DNA of 64,000 nt from Pseudomonadales bacterium (lineage in GTDB: Bacteria; Pseudomonadota; Gammaproteobacteria; Pseudomonadales; Azotimanducaceae): positions 1,860,001 through 1,924,000 of the forward strand of contig JAWKZN010000001.1 of the NCBI GenBank assembly GCA_041395945.1. Reading direction: 5' to 3'. Of this stretch, positions 1 to 8,872 are shown in pieces. The number at the start of each line of letters is the position of its first letter. Position 1 is the stretch's first letter. The notes below the pieces were generated by a model, which was not told the DNA's origin, ran no database searches, and worked only from the letters and a program-made list of their open reading frames with translations. A program made the translations under genes and the position numbers.

Positions 1-199
1 CTCATCCGTGTGGCTGTAGCTGATGAATGCCTTGTATCTGAAACCTGGCACGGGATGCTCCCCGGCTGATGGGGCGAGGATAGTCCGCCGGGATCAGCCT
101 GTCGCCCCGGGTCCGACCGGACCGGCTGACTGCGAAGCCTCTGCGCTTCTGGCATGCTACATCCAGCTCAAACGCGACAGAGAAAGGGGCGATTCCGGC

Positions 200-541
200 A
201 TGCAACCAGAGGATGCCAGAGAGATAGAGACACAGTTCTGGCCCAAGTTCCGCCGGGTGGCCGCTCGCCTTCCCTTTGCCGCGGACCTGCTGGCCGCTTA
301 CTACGCCGCAATCGACCCCATCACACCCAGGCATGTGCGCGGCATTCTGCTTGGCGCTCTCGGCTACTTCATCATGCCTGCCGATCTCATACCGGATTTT
401 ATTCTGGGTCTGGGCTTCACCGATGACGCCGCCGTGCTCGCCGCCGCGCTGAAAACACTGACCGATCACATTCAGCCCGCACATCAGGACCGGGCTCGAA
501 AGACGCTGGATTCAATCAACACTGCCGGAGAAACACAATGA
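200..541 (+). CDS. DUF1232 (YkvA-like) small membrane-associated protein
   Basis: The 113-residue product ends in the DUF1232 signature: a hydrophobic stretch with Y-F-I-M-P-A-D-L-I-P-D-F, then G-F-T-D-D-A-A-V. This matches the short YkvA-type domain, whose function is unknown. The frame is open back to an ATG at 23, but the ATG at 200 is preferred because GAAAGGGG lies just upstream and the 59 extra residues are low-complexity and match nothing I know. The stop overlaps the next start (ATGA at 538-541), so the two genes are probably translationally coupled. Bases 1-199 hold no other gene I can support. Confidence 0.8.
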   Translation: MQPEDAREIETQFWPKFRRVAARLPFAADLLAAYYAAIDPITPRHVRGILLGALGYFIMPADLIPDFILGLGFTDDAAVLAAALKTLTDHIQPAHQDRARKTLDSINTAGETQ

Positions 542-1677
542 AATCGAAGATCTGTGAAATGGTTGGCTGCGAATTTCCTCTGTTCGCCTTCAGCCACTGC
601 CGCGATGTAGTGGCCGAAGTCAGCAAAGCGGGCGGCTTCGGTGTGCTGGGAGCGGTGGGCCACACGCCGGAGTCTCTTGAGATCGATCTCAAATGGATCG
701 ACGAACAGGTCGGCGGCAAGCCCTATGGCGTGGACCTTATCGTACCCACCAGCCTCGTGGATAAGGAAGGCACCCTGACCCCCGAAGACCTGGAAGCACG
801 CATCCCGGACTCTCACAAGCGTCACGTGGAGCGCATCCTTGCGGAAAACGGCATCGATACAAAAGGTCTGTGGGATCGGCAGATCCGTGCTGACACTGGC
901 GATGCGATGCGCGAGCGCGGCGCCAGCAAACAGCTCGAAGTGGCGCTGCGCCACCCGATCCGGATGGTGGTGAATGCCCTGGGTGTGCCGCCGCCTTTCA
1001 TGATGGAGGCCGCACGCAAAAAGGGCATCGTGGTCGGCGCGCTGACCGGTGCGCGGGAACATGCCATAAAGCACATCGAGGCCGGTGTCGACGTTCTGGT
1101 GGTATCCGGAACCGAGGCGGGCGGACACTGCGGAGAAGTCTCGACCCTGGTGGTCGTGCCCGAAGTGCTCGACACGATCGCCGAACTGGGTGCCGATACC
1201 CTTGTCCTCGCAGCGGGCGGTATCGTCACCGGCCGGCAGATGGCCGCCTGCATGGCCATGGGTGCGGCGGGCGCCTGGACGGGCTCAGTCTGGCTGACGA
1301 CGGCAGAAGCGGAAACCGCACCGGCGGTAAAGGAAAAGATGCTGCTGGCAACCTCCCGGCAGACGGTTCGCTCACGCAGCCGCACGGGCAAGTACACACG
1401 ACAGCTGCGCAGTCCCTGGACCGACGCCTGGCAGGAAGCTGATGCCCCGGATCCGCTGCCCATGCCGCTGCAGGGCCTGGTTTCCGGACCCGCCCTCGCC
1501 CGTATCGACAAACTGGCCGAGGCAGGTGATCCGAATGCCCGGCGCCTCGCCACCTACTGGGTCGGTCAGGGGGTCGGACTGATGAACACCGCGACCAGCG
1601 CCCGCAATGTGGTGCGGGAATTCATGGAGGATTTCGCCCGGGCCTGTGAGCGTCTGAGCACCAGCCTGAACGACTGA
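538..1677 (+). CDS. Nitronate monooxygenase / NAD(P)H-dependent flavin oxidoreductase
   Basis: This 379-residue protein has the 2-nitropropane dioxygenase (nitronate monooxygenase) TIM-barrel features. They are an N-terminal G-G-F-G-V-L-G flavin-binding segment, the E-A-G-G-H-C-G motif with the probable catalytic histidine at His197, and a later A-A-G-G-I-V-T-G phosphate-binding turn. Family members bind FMN and oxidise alkyl nitronates or act as broad NAD(P)H:flavin/enoyl reductases, so the substrate cannot be set from sequence. It is coupled to the DUF1232 gene by an ATGA overlap. Its last 56 bases lie over the 3' end of the convergent panC gene. Confidence 0.85.
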   Translation: MKSKICEMVGCEFPLFAFSHCRDVVAEVSKAGGFGVLGAVGHTPESLEIDLKWIDEQVGGKPYGVDLIVPTSLVDKEGTLTPEDLEARIPDSHKRHVERILAENGIDTKGLWDRQIRADTGDAMRERGASKQLEVALRHPIRMVVNALGVPPPFMMEAARKKGIVVGALTGAREHAIKHIEAGVDVLVVSGTEAGGHCGEVSTLVVVPEVLDTIAELGADTLVLAAGGIVTGRQMAACMAMGAAGAWTGSVWLTTAEAETAPAVKEKMLLATSRQTVRSRSRTGKYTRQLRSPWTDAWQEADAPDPLPMPLQGLVSGPALARIDKLAEAGDPNARRLATYWVGQGVGLMNTATSARNVVREFMEDFARACERLSTSLND

Positions 1678-2494
1678 GCACCACATTATCGATCAGGCGT
1701 ACGACGCGTTCACCCGAGCGAAGACTCGCAGCGGCAAAACGACGCCCCTCCCGGCTGACCACATAGTCGACATCGAAACCCGCTGCGGTGAGGGTCTGCA
1801 TCACCGCGGCATCATCGAGGTCGGAACGGATCAGCACATTGAGTTGTCCCGCTCTCGCACGCGAAGGCGCATCAAGCAACTCGTTGCGTGAGCTCATGGC
1901 CAGACCATCCGGCTCGCGCACGATGGCGCAGGGCACGATGTCGACAGCCATGAAAAACGCCGCACACATATCCCGGATCAGCTCGTACTGCTGGAAATCC
2001 TTCTCACCGAAATAGGCACGATCCGGTCGCACGAGGTTCAACAGCTTCATCACTACCGTGAGCACACCGGTGAAGTGTCCGGGTCGATGCCTGCCGCAGA
2101 GCGTGTTCGATTCTGTTTTTTCCTCCACCTGGTAACGGAAACTGTCCGCATACATGGCCTCACCGGTCGGCGTGATCACCGCATCGACACCGAGCGCGCA
2201 CGCCATGCGCAGATCCCGCTCCAGGGTGCGGGGATATTTCTCCAGGTCCTGAGGATTGTTGAACTGGGTGGGATTGAGATAAATGCTGAGCACCGTCTGA
2301 TCGTTTTCGGCGCGACTGCGCTCGATGAGCGATGCATGACCCGCATGCAGTGCGCCCATGGTGGCGACAAAGCCGATACTGCCGGACATGCCCTGTCGAT
2401 ACTCGCTCCAGGCCGTCAGATCCCGGAATACCTGAATTCCAGAGCCCGAATCGCCGGCGACCGCACCTTCCGGCAACCGTACCGGCGCGCTCAT
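1622..2494 (-). CDS. panC: Pantothenate synthetase (pantoate-beta-alanine ligase)
   Basis: PanC condenses pantoate and beta-alanine using ATP, the last step of pantothenate (CoA precursor) synthesis in the cytosol. Family motifs are present: M46-G-A-L-H-A-G-H with the two nucleotide-binding histidines (H50, H53), G-E-K-D-F-Q-Q, and S-S-R-N-E-L. The protein ends with the usual R-L-I-D-N segment plus about 20 extra residues, which fall in the region overlapping the convergent monooxygenase gene. The 290-residue length is normal. The start overlaps the stop of panB by 4 bases, giving a panB-panC operon. Confidence 0.95.
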   Translation of the reverse strand: MSAPVRLPEGAVAGDSGSGIQVFRDLTAWSEYRQGMSGSIGFVATMGALHAGHASLIERSRAENDQTVLSIYLNPTQFNNPQDLEKYPRTLERDLRMACALGVDAVITPTGEAMYADSFRYQVEEKTESNTLCGRHRPGHFTGVLTVVMKLLNLVRPDRAYFGEKDFQQYELIRDMCAAFFMAVDIVPCAIVREPDGLAMSSRNELLDAPSRARAGQLNVLIRSDLDDAAVMQTLTAAGFDVDYVVSREGRRFAAASLRSGERVVRLIDNVVLSRSGWCSDAHRPGRNPP

Positions 2495-3291
2495 CGATAG
2501 CTCTCGGCCAGAGCGGGAAAACTGCCCTGCTCTGTATCGCTGTGAAATCGATTGACCGCCTCGGTGATCATGGCGTGGCCGGTCGCGTAGTGACGCAGAA
2601 ATTTCGGCTTGAAGCAGGGGTTCATGCCGAGCATGTCCTGCAGCACCAGTACCTGGCCATCCGTGCCTGCGCCTGCGCCGATGCCTATGGTCGGAATCTC
2701 AATCGCGGCAGTAACTCGTGCAGCCACCGGCGCGGGCACACACTCGAGCACCAGCGCAAAACATCCGGCGGCGGCAAGCCGTTCTGCGGAAGCCAGCAGC
2801 GCATCCGCTTCCGCCTCGGCGCGCGCCTGTACCTTGTGGCCGCCGAGACCGTGAACCGACTGTGGCGTGAGGCCAAGATGCCCCATCACCGGCACGCCGC
2901 CTTCGACGATCGCCTCGATGAGGTCGAGCTGGCCCCGTTCCCCTTCCAGCTTGATGGCCTGGGCACCCGCCTGCATCAGGCTCTGTACCGCCTCCATCCC
3001 GGCGGTCAGACCTTTGCGGCCTGCCAGAAAGGGCATATCGCCAATGATGAATTTCTCCGGTGCACCGCGCGCAACCGCACCGATATGCAGAGCCATCATC
3101 TCCACGGTGGCATGCACGGTGGAATCGAACCCGTGCATCACCATGGCCAGACTGTCCCCGACCAGCAGCGAATCAACCTGGGTTCTGTTGAGCACCTGTG
3201 CAGACCAGTAGTCGTAACAGGTCACCATCGAGAGCTTTTTTCCGCTGGCTTTCGCCGCCCGGAAATCCACCGCACTCAATCTCTTCGACAT
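2491..3291 (-). CDS. panB: 3-methyl-2-oxobutanoate hydroxymethyltransferase
   Basis: PanB transfers a hydroxymethyl group from methylene-tetrahydrofolate to ketoisovalerate, the first committed step to pantothenate. Visible motifs are V-G-D-S-L-A-M-V, I-G-D-M-P-F, I-K-L-E-G and L-V-L-E-C-V-P, which carry the metal-binding aspartates and the catalytic Lys/Glu residues of the family. The start at 3291 gives M-S-K-R-L-S and is preceded by GGGAGG at good spacing. The alternative ATG 15 bases upstream overlaps that ribosome binding site and is rejected. The product is 266 residues and is the first gene of the panBC operon. Confidence 0.95.
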   Translation of the reverse strand: MSKRLSAVDFRAAKASGKKLSMVTCYDYWSAQVLNRTQVDSLLVGDSLAMVMHGFDSTVHATVEMMALHIGAVARGAPEKFIIGDMPFLAGRKGLTAGMEAVQSLMQAGAQAIKLEGERGQLDLIEAIVEGGVPVMGHLGLTPQSVHGLGGHKVQARAEAEADALLASAERLAAAGCFALVLECVPAPVAARVTAAIEIPTIGIGAGAGTDGQVLVLQDMLGMNPCFKPKFLRHYATGHAMITEAVNRFHSDTEQGSFPALAESYR

Positions 3292-3481
3292 GGCAATGCC
3301 TCCCATTCAGTTCGAAGCGGATCTCCCCGAACAGAAAAGGATGTCGAGCGGACGGGTGGTGGTACGCAGCGCCGTGCCCGGAGCGGGCGGAACCTGGAGT
3401 TGAGGCTGGTATCGGTACCTGTCCATAGCCGGATCAAGTCCAAATCTGTTTCGGTTAGAGTCGCGTTTTCAGATCACCCCC

Positions 3482-3527
3482 TCCCTTACGGCAGGTAGGC
3501 GTCGGGGCCAAACTTAACCGTAAGGGA
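3482..3527. repeat. 10-bp perfect inverted repeat with 26-nt spacer
   Basis: TCCCTTACGG (3482-3491) is matched by CCGTAAGGGA (3518-3527). It lies in the 290-base gap between the esterase stop (3582) and the panB start (3291), both on the minus strand. No T-tract follows it on either strand, so an operator or leader hairpin for panBC is as likely as a terminator. I see no gene in this gap. Confidence 0.45.
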
Positions 3528-3581
3528 CGGCATTGTCCAATGCTCCATGCCCGTTCGGTGGGTGCCGCGGAGCCTCTGATC

Positions 3582-4691
3582 CTAAGGCTTGAGAGCCCTG
3601 TAGAGGAAAGGCAGGCTGCGGTCCATTCGGTAGTCGATGCCGGAGTGGGTCGCATCGAACTCCTCGTAGACATGATTCACACCGGCCTTTGTGAGTTCCC
3701 GGGACAGTATCCGGGAGCCATAGTGGATGTTGAACTGATCCCGCCAGCCGCAATCGATGAAGATGCCTTTCATGGACTTCAGCGCCTTCCGATGCACACG
3801 CACCATGTGTATCGGGTCGTGCGCAAGCCAGCGCTTCCAACGTGCCGGCAGCAGCTCTGCGGTTTCGAGATCAAACGGCACCTTGAAGCCATTGGGTGCT
3901 GAGGGGGCAGGATCGTAACTCGCCGCCATCGCCAGCATCATCAGCGCCATGACTTCGTCTCCCGACGGATTTTTTTTCTCCCGCACTGACGTCAGGAATC
4001 TTCCGATACGACCGTCGTCCACCCCCGGTGCTGTCTGAGCGGTGTGCACACCGATCCGATAGCGGCCCTGTTTGTGTGCCGGTCGTCGATAGCGGGCCAG
4101 CAGATTCAGCGCTTTCGGCCAGTCTCCCCGATACACCACATCAAAGTGTGCATCGCCCGAATGATCGGCGATGGCACCCCAGTACTGGGGATATTTCATC
4201 GCGTGAACGATGGCGCCATAACCGCCTGAGGATTTCCCGAAACAGCCGCGATGTTCCCGGTCGGCCAGTGTGCGGAACTCGCCATCCACGAAGGGAATGA
4301 GCTCCCGGGTCAGATAGTCGGCATAGCGGCCGATCGCGCTGGAGTTGATGTACTGATTGCCGCCAAGCGCGGTGAAGCAGTCGGGAAACACGATAATCGC
4401 TGCTCCCATGCGCTTCTCGGCGATCAGCCGCGCGGCCTGCTCCGGAACACTTTCGTCAAAGTTGCGCCAGGCGACATGGGAGTGCCCCGAGCCGGTGAAT
4501 CCGACCAGATCGAAAAGTACCGGAAAGCGGCGCTTGCTGCGGGTGGCCAGATAGGCGGGCGGCAGCCAGACGGGCAGTTGCCGGATGTGCGGATCACCGA
4601 GGGGATTATCGGCGAGCACCCGCGATTCATGTTCCAGATACACCAGTCTGCCTGCAGCCGTGGGCGAGTGTGCACTTGTGCGTTTCAGCAT
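3582..4691 (-). CDS. Putative alpha/beta-hydrolase esterase (esterase D / PF00756 type)
   Basis: This 369-residue protein resembles the putative esterase family (enterochelin esterase / antigen 85 fold). It has the strand P-V-L-F-D-L-V-G, an F-P-D-C-F segment, and the nucleophile elbow G-K-S-S-G-G with Ser154 as the probable catalytic serine. A late T-H-S-G-I-D-Y could supply the histidine. The start at 4691 is chosen because AGGAG lies at normal spacing; the frame extends 22 codons further without a binding site. There is no signal peptide, so the enzyme is probably cytosolic. It is divergent from the S15 hydrolase gene at 4771, and the substrate is unknown. Confidence 0.75.
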   Translation of the reverse strand: MLKRTSAHSPTAAGRLVYLEHESRVLADNPLGDPHIRQLPVWLPPAYLATRSKRRFPVLFDLVGFTGSGHSHVAWRNFDESVPEQAARLIAEKRMGAAIIVFPDCFTALGGNQYINSSAIGRYADYLTRELIPFVDGEFRTLADREHRGCFGKSSGGYGAIVHAMKYPQYWGAIADHSGDAHFDVVYRGDWPKALNLLARYRRPAHKQGRYRIGVHTAQTAPGVDDGRIGRFLTSVREKKNPSGDEVMALMMLAMAASYDPAPSAPNGFKVPFDLETAELLPARWKRWLAHDPIHMVRVHRKALKSMKGIFIDCGWRDQFNIHYGSRILSRELTKAGVNHVYEEFDATHSGIDYRMDRSLPFLYRALKP

Positions 4692-4770
4692 GAATGACGT
4701 CTCCTGCGGGGGGTTGTCCGTGTTTTTATCCGGGCCCATGCTACCAGCGAATTTCACAGCAGGGAGACAT

Positions 4771-6726
4771 ATGCCTGCACAGGAGACCTATCAGATCACT
4801 GAGCACCAGTGGATTGTCATGGACGATGGCGTGCGATTGTCCGCTCGCCTGTGGATTCCTGACACCACCAGTAACAGACCTGCGCCCGTGGTCCTCGAGT
4901 ACATCCCCTACCGCAAGCGCGACGGCTATCGCTTCCATGACAATGCCTGGGGGGATGTGCTGGCCAGCCACGGTATTGCATTTGCAAGAATCGACGTGCG
5001 CGGCAGCGGTGACTCTGAGGGAGTGCTGACTGACGAATACACGCAGATCGAACTGGAAGACGGGGTCCGCTGCATCGACTGGCTCTCGCGGCAACCCTGG
5101 TGCAACGGCAATGTTGGCATGCGCGGCATTTCCTGGGGGGCGATCAATACCCTGCAGATCGCCGCCCTGCAGCCCCGGGCGCTCAAGGCCATCCTGTCCA
5201 TCGCCGGCACAGACCATCGCTACACCGATGATGCCCACTACCTCGGTGGCACCCTCGCCCAGGCGAACCTGCAGTGGGGACTGTCGTTCAAATCGGTGAT
5301 GGCCGGTCCGCCGGATCCGCAGATCGTGGGTGCAGGCTGGCTGAAACTGTGGCGGGATCGACTGCGCAGTACCCCGGCCATCATCACCCGCTGGCTGGAC
5401 CATCAGTATTTCGATGACTACTGGCAGCGCGGATCCATCGCGCTGGATTACGCCAGCATCCGTTGTCCAACCTATGTCGTGGCAGGCTGGCAGGACACCT
5501 ACGCAAATCCGGTGGGCCGGCTGCTCGAGCAGCTTACGGTGCCGCGCAGGGGCCTCATCGGTCCCTGGGCGCATACCTATCCGGAGATGGCAGTGCCGGG
5601 CGGAGTTGACTGGGCGAGTGAAGAAGTCCGCTGGTGGCGCCACTGGCTGTGCGGTGAAGAGACCGGAATCATGGCCGGGCCCATGCTGCGCGCCTACATG
5701 CCCTACTGCACTGCGCGGGAAGTGCTGCCCAGGCCGGTTCCGGGACGCTGGATCGCCGAAGCGCGCTGGCCTCCCGCGGCGGCAAGCACAGGGCGCTACT
5801 TCCTGTCCGCTCAGGGTCTGTCCGCACTGGCACCCGGGAGGGCCAGCCCGATCACGCATCGTCCTGCCGCACCCGTGGGCTCCACCCATCCCGAATGGCT
5901 CGACCTGCTGCCCGGGGAGCAGAGCACCGACGATGCGCACTCGCTGTGCTTCGATTCACCGGTACTCGACTCGGCTATGGAAATTCTGGGTTACCCGGTA
6001 CTGCGACTGCACCTGTCTGTCGACCAGGCCCGGGCATCCATTGCGGTGCGGCTCAACGAAGTGGATTCTGCCGGTCAATCCTGGCCGGTGAGTTTCAGTC
6101 TACGCAAACTCTCCGCGCGCAATTCTCACCGTGCACCGGATACTGTGGTGCCCGGTGAATTCTACTCCCTGTCCCTGCCGCTGCAGTTCTGCGCGCACCG
6201 GTTCAAACGAGGCAATCGTATCCGAGTGGCCATCTCGAACGGACTCTGGCCCATGACCTGGCCCACTGCGGCCGGTGCAGCACTCACTGTCGCCATCGGC
6301 CAATCGGTAATCGAGCTGCCGGTGCGTGAGGTTGAGGCCACCGCGCAACCCCTGCCTTTTGCCGCAGGTGTCGGAGCAGCGAAGCACGCACCCGAGGCTT
6401 TCGAGCCGGTAACAGTCAATGCGGACGGAAGCTGGCTCTACCGGAAAACCCGGCCGCTGCGATCCTTTGTCGAGCCTGAAGTGGGCACGCACCTGTCCAG
6501 CGAACTCACGGAAACCGTTCGGCTGGAGGCGGACGGCAGCGCGATAAGCAGACAGAGGCTGGATCGCAGCTGGCGGCGGGACGACTGGGACTGCCGCCTG
6601 GAAATCGGATGTGAGGTCCGCGCATCCAGCGGGGCTTTTCAGATCCGGGAAAGCCTTAAGGCCTGCCTCGGTGATCGGCTGCTGTTCGCGCGCGAATCCG
6701 ACACTACCGTCGATCGGCTTCAGTAA
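4771..6726 (+). CDS. CocE/NonD family hydrolase (S15 peptidase-like acyl hydrolase)
   Basis: This 651-residue serine hydrolase has the X-Pro dipeptidyl-peptidase/cocaine esterase layout. It opens with D-G-V-R-L-S-A-R-L-W, then has D-V-R-G-S-G-D-S-E-G and the elbow G-I-S-W-G with Ser121. After the catalytic domain (about residues 1-310) comes a C-terminal jelly-roll region rich in beta strands, as in CocE. The start has GGGAG upstream and leaves an 80-base gap to the divergent esterase. The 3' end overlaps the convergent uvrB stop by 7 bases. The substrate (ester, amide or acylated small molecule) cannot be read from sequence. Confidence 0.8.
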   Translation: MPAQETYQITEHQWIVMDDGVRLSARLWIPDTTSNRPAPVVLEYIPYRKRDGYRFHDNAWGDVLASHGIAFARIDVRGSGDSEGVLTDEYTQIELEDGVRCIDWLSRQPWCNGNVGMRGISWGAINTLQIAALQPRALKAILSIAGTDHRYTDDAHYLGGTLAQANLQWGLSFKSVMAGPPDPQIVGAGWLKLWRDRLRSTPAIITRWLDHQYFDDYWQRGSIALDYASIRCPTYVVAGWQDTYANPVGRLLEQLTVPRRGLIGPWAHTYPEMAVPGGVDWASEEVRWWRHWLCGEETGIMAGPMLRAYMPYCTAREVLPRPVPGRWIAEARWPPAAASTGRYFLSAQGLSALAPGRASPITHRPAAPVGSTHPEWLDLLPGEQSTDDAHSLCFDSPVLDSAMEILGYPVLRLHLSVDQARASIAVRLNEVDSAGQSWPVSFSLRKLSARNSHRAPDTVVPGEFYSLSLPLQFCAHRFKRGNRIRVAISNGLWPMTWPTAAGAALTVAIGQSVIELPVREVEATAQPLPFAAGVGAAKHAPEAFEPVTVNADGSWLYRKTRPLRSFVEPEVGTHLSSELTETVRLEADGSAISRQRLDRSWRRDDWDCRLEIGCEVRASSGAFQIRESLKACLGDRLLFARESDTTVDRLQ

Positions 6727-8747
6727 GGATTGACCAGACTTTTCTCGCGTATCAGGGAGATCTGATCCCGCAAAGCGGCCGCTTCTTCAAATTCCAGATT
6801 GCGTGCGTGGGTGAGCATCTGGTTTTCGAGCTGGGCGAGCAGCTTACCCAGGGCTCTGGGATCGTCCGGCACCTGAATTTCACTCGCGGCCCGGCGCCCA
6901 CCGGTCGCCGCGCGGGCGCGGTTCTCACCCGGTGCGGCAGTCCGCGCACCTTCCATCACATCCGCCACACGTTTCTGAACGGAACGCGGGGTGATGCCAT
7001 GCAGCCTGTTGAAAGTGACCTGCTTTTCCCGGCGCCGATCGGTCTCGCCGATGGCGCTCTCCATGGATCCGGTCATCCTGTCCGCGTAGAGAATCGCTCG
7101 GCCGTTCAGATGCCGCGCTGCCCGGCCGACGGTCTGTATCAGGGAACGTTCGGAACGCAGAAAACCTTCCTTGTCTGCATCCAGAATCGCGACCAGCGAG
7201 ACCTCGGGCATGTCGAGCCCCTCGCGCAGGAGGTTGATCCCGACCAGCACATCGAATTCACCCAGGCGCAGATCGCGGATGATTTCCATCCGCTCCACCG
7301 TATCGATGTCCGAGTGCAGATAACGCACGCGCACACCGTGTTCATCGAGATATTCGGTAAGATCTTCCGCCATGCGTTTGGTGAGCACCGTGACCAGCAC
7401 CCGCTCTTTACGGGCGACTGTGACGCTGATTTCACTGAGCAGATCGTCCACCTGTGTCAATGCGGGGCGCACCTCCACCGCAGGATCGACCAGTCCGGTG
7501 GGCCGCACCACCTGCTCCACCACCTGACCTGAATACTGAGCTTCATAGGGCCCGGGTGTTGCCGAGACGAAAATCATCTGGGGACCCAGCGCCTCCCACT
7601 CATCAAAACGCAGCGGCCGGTTGTCCAGCGCCGACGGCAGCCGGAAACCAAATTCCACCAGGGTCTCCTTGCGCGATCGATCGCCTTTGTACATGCCGCC
7701 GATCTGGGGCACGGTGACATGGGACTCATCGATGATCATCAGGGCGTCTTTCGGGAGGTAGTCGAACAGCGTCGGTGGTGGCTCCCCCGCCAGACGACCC
7801 GAGAGATACCGGGAGTAGTTCTCGATGCCGCTGCAGAAACCCAGTTCCTTGATCATTTCAAGATCGAAACGCGTGCGCTGGTCGAGCCGCTGCGCTTCCA
7901 CCAGCTTGTGGTTTTCCGTCAGCCAGTTGAGCCGATCCTGCAGCTCTTCCCTGATCTCATCGAGCACTTTGAGGATGCGCTCCCGGGGGGTGACATAGTG
8001 GGATTTCGGGAACACCGTATAGCGCGGCAGACGATTCAGCAGCTCGCCGGTCAGTGGATCGAAAGTGCTGATGCTCTCGATTTCGTCATCAAACAGCTCT
8101 ACCCGCACCGCCTCTTTTTCGGATTCCGCGGGAAACACATCGATCACGTCTCCGCGCACCCGATAGGTGCCACGCTGGAAGGCCATGTCGTTGCGCGTGT
8201 ACTGCAGCTCCGCCAGACGCTGCACGATGAAACGCTGATCGACCTTATCTCCCCGGTCCAGGTGCAGCACCATACGCAGATAGGATTGCGGATCGCCAAG
8301 GCCGTAAATCGCCGAGACAGAGGCCACGATGATGGTGTCGCGCCGTTCGAGGAGCGCCTTGGTGGCCGACAGACGCATCTGTTCAATGTGGGCATTGATG
8401 GACGAGTCCTTCTCGATATAGGTATCGGAAGAAGGCACGTAGGCTTCGGGCTGGTAGTAGTCGTAGTAAGAGACGAAGTACTCGACCGCATTGCGCGGGA
8501 AGAACTCCTTGAACTCACCATAGAGCTGGGCGGCCAGGGTCTTGTTCGGCGCCATTACGATCGTCGGCCGCTGTACTTCTTCGATCACTTTGGCGATCGC
8601 GAAGGTCTTACCCGAGCCGGTTACACCGAGCAGCGTCTGATGTGAGAGACCCGACCGCAGACCATCCACCAGTCCGGCGATCGCCGCGGGCTGATCGCCC
8701 GCCGGTTCATAATCCGAGACGACCTGAAATCTGGAAACGGCTTGCAC
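6720..8747 (-). CDS. uvrB: UvrABC excision nuclease subunit B
   Basis: UvrB is the DNA-damage verification helicase of nucleotide excision repair; it loads from UvrA2 and recruits UvrC. All hallmarks are visible: Walker A G-V-T-G-S-G-K-T at residues 41-48, the beta-hairpin region with Y-Y-D-Y-Y-Q-P-E-A-Y, the helicase motif D-E-S-H, L-L-R-E-G-L-D-M-P-E, and a C-terminal UVR motif (L-E-F-E-E-A-A-A-L-R-D). At 675 residues it is the normal length. A sigma70-like promoter lies 42-71 bases upstream. I found no canonical LexA box (CTGT-N8-ACAG) there, so SOS control as in E. coli is not evident. Confidence 0.97.
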   Translation of the reverse strand: MQAVSRFQVVSDYEPAGDQPAAIAGLVDGLRSGLSHQTLLGVTGSGKTFAIAKVIEEVQRPTIVMAPNKTLAAQLYGEFKEFFPRNAVEYFVSYYDYYQPEAYVPSSDTYIEKDSSINAHIEQMRLSATKALLERRDTIIVASVSAIYGLGDPQSYLRMVLHLDRGDKVDQRFIVQRLAELQYTRNDMAFQRGTYRVRGDVIDVFPAESEKEAVRVELFDDEIESISTFDPLTGELLNRLPRYTVFPKSHYVTPRERILKVLDEIREELQDRLNWLTENHKLVEAQRLDQRTRFDLEMIKELGFCSGIENYSRYLSGRLAGEPPPTLFDYLPKDALMIIDESHVTVPQIGGMYKGDRSRKETLVEFGFRLPSALDNRPLRFDEWEALGPQMIFVSATPGPYEAQYSGQVVEQVVRPTGLVDPAVEVRPALTQVDDLLSEISVTVARKERVLVTVLTKRMAEDLTEYLDEHGVRVRYLHSDIDTVERMEIIRDLRLGEFDVLVGINLLREGLDMPEVSLVAILDADKEGFLRSERSLIQTVGRAARHLNGRAILYADRMTGSMESAIGETDRRREKQVTFNRLHGITPRSVQKRVADVMEGARTAAPGENRARAATGGRRAASEIQVPDDPRALGKLLAQLENQMLTHARNLEFEEAAALRDQISLIREKSLVNPY

Positions 8748-8789
8748 TGACCTGCCCGCGGTGTCCGCGTCTGGTGATTGGAACCGGCC

Positions 8790-8818
8790 ATTGTAGAGCG
8801 TCGAAGGGTCCGGGTCAG
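8790..8818 (-). promoter_or_regulatory. Predicted sigma70-like promoter of uvrB
   Basis: On the minus strand, CTGACC (-35, 8813-8818) is followed after exactly 17 bases by TACAAT (-10, 8790-8795, 5 of 6 consensus bases). Transcription would begin about 35-40 bases upstream of the uvrB start codon. Confidence 0.5.
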
Positions 8819-8824
8819 GGTCCC

Positions 8825-8854
8825 CTGCTGACAGGGGCTGTCAGCAGACGGTTT
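8825..8854 (+). terminator. Strong hairpin with T-tract (plus-strand terminator-like)
   Basis: CTGCTGACAG (8825-8834) and CTGTCAGCAG (8838-8847) form a perfect 10-bp stem around a GGG loop. On the plus strand they are followed by ACGGTTTTTC, the layout of a rho-independent terminator. Both flanking genes, however, are on the minus strand. The element ends seven bases from the uvrB -35 box, so it could instead act as a binding site or as a block to antisense transcription. Confidence 0.5.
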
Positions 8855-8872
8855 TTCTCTGCCGCAGGCGCA

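Noticed and set aside
1..199. Short plus-strand frame at 1-69 as the 3' end of an upstream gene
   Set aside because: The 22 codons before the stop show no recognisable C-terminus; with so little sequence it cannot be supported.
2332..3498. 388-codon plus-strand frame across panB and the gap after it
   Set aside because: It overlaps panB and panC, both certain genes, and shows no domain or ribosome binding site.
3482..3527. Integron attC site
   Set aside because: The inverted repeat lacks the RYYYAAC/GTTRRRY core sites and there is no integrase or cassette structure nearby.
8748..8872. LexA (SOS) box for uvrB
   Set aside because: The palindrome present has ACAG-GGG-CTGT at its centre, the reverse of the CTGT-N8-ACAG arrangement; no other candidate is seen.
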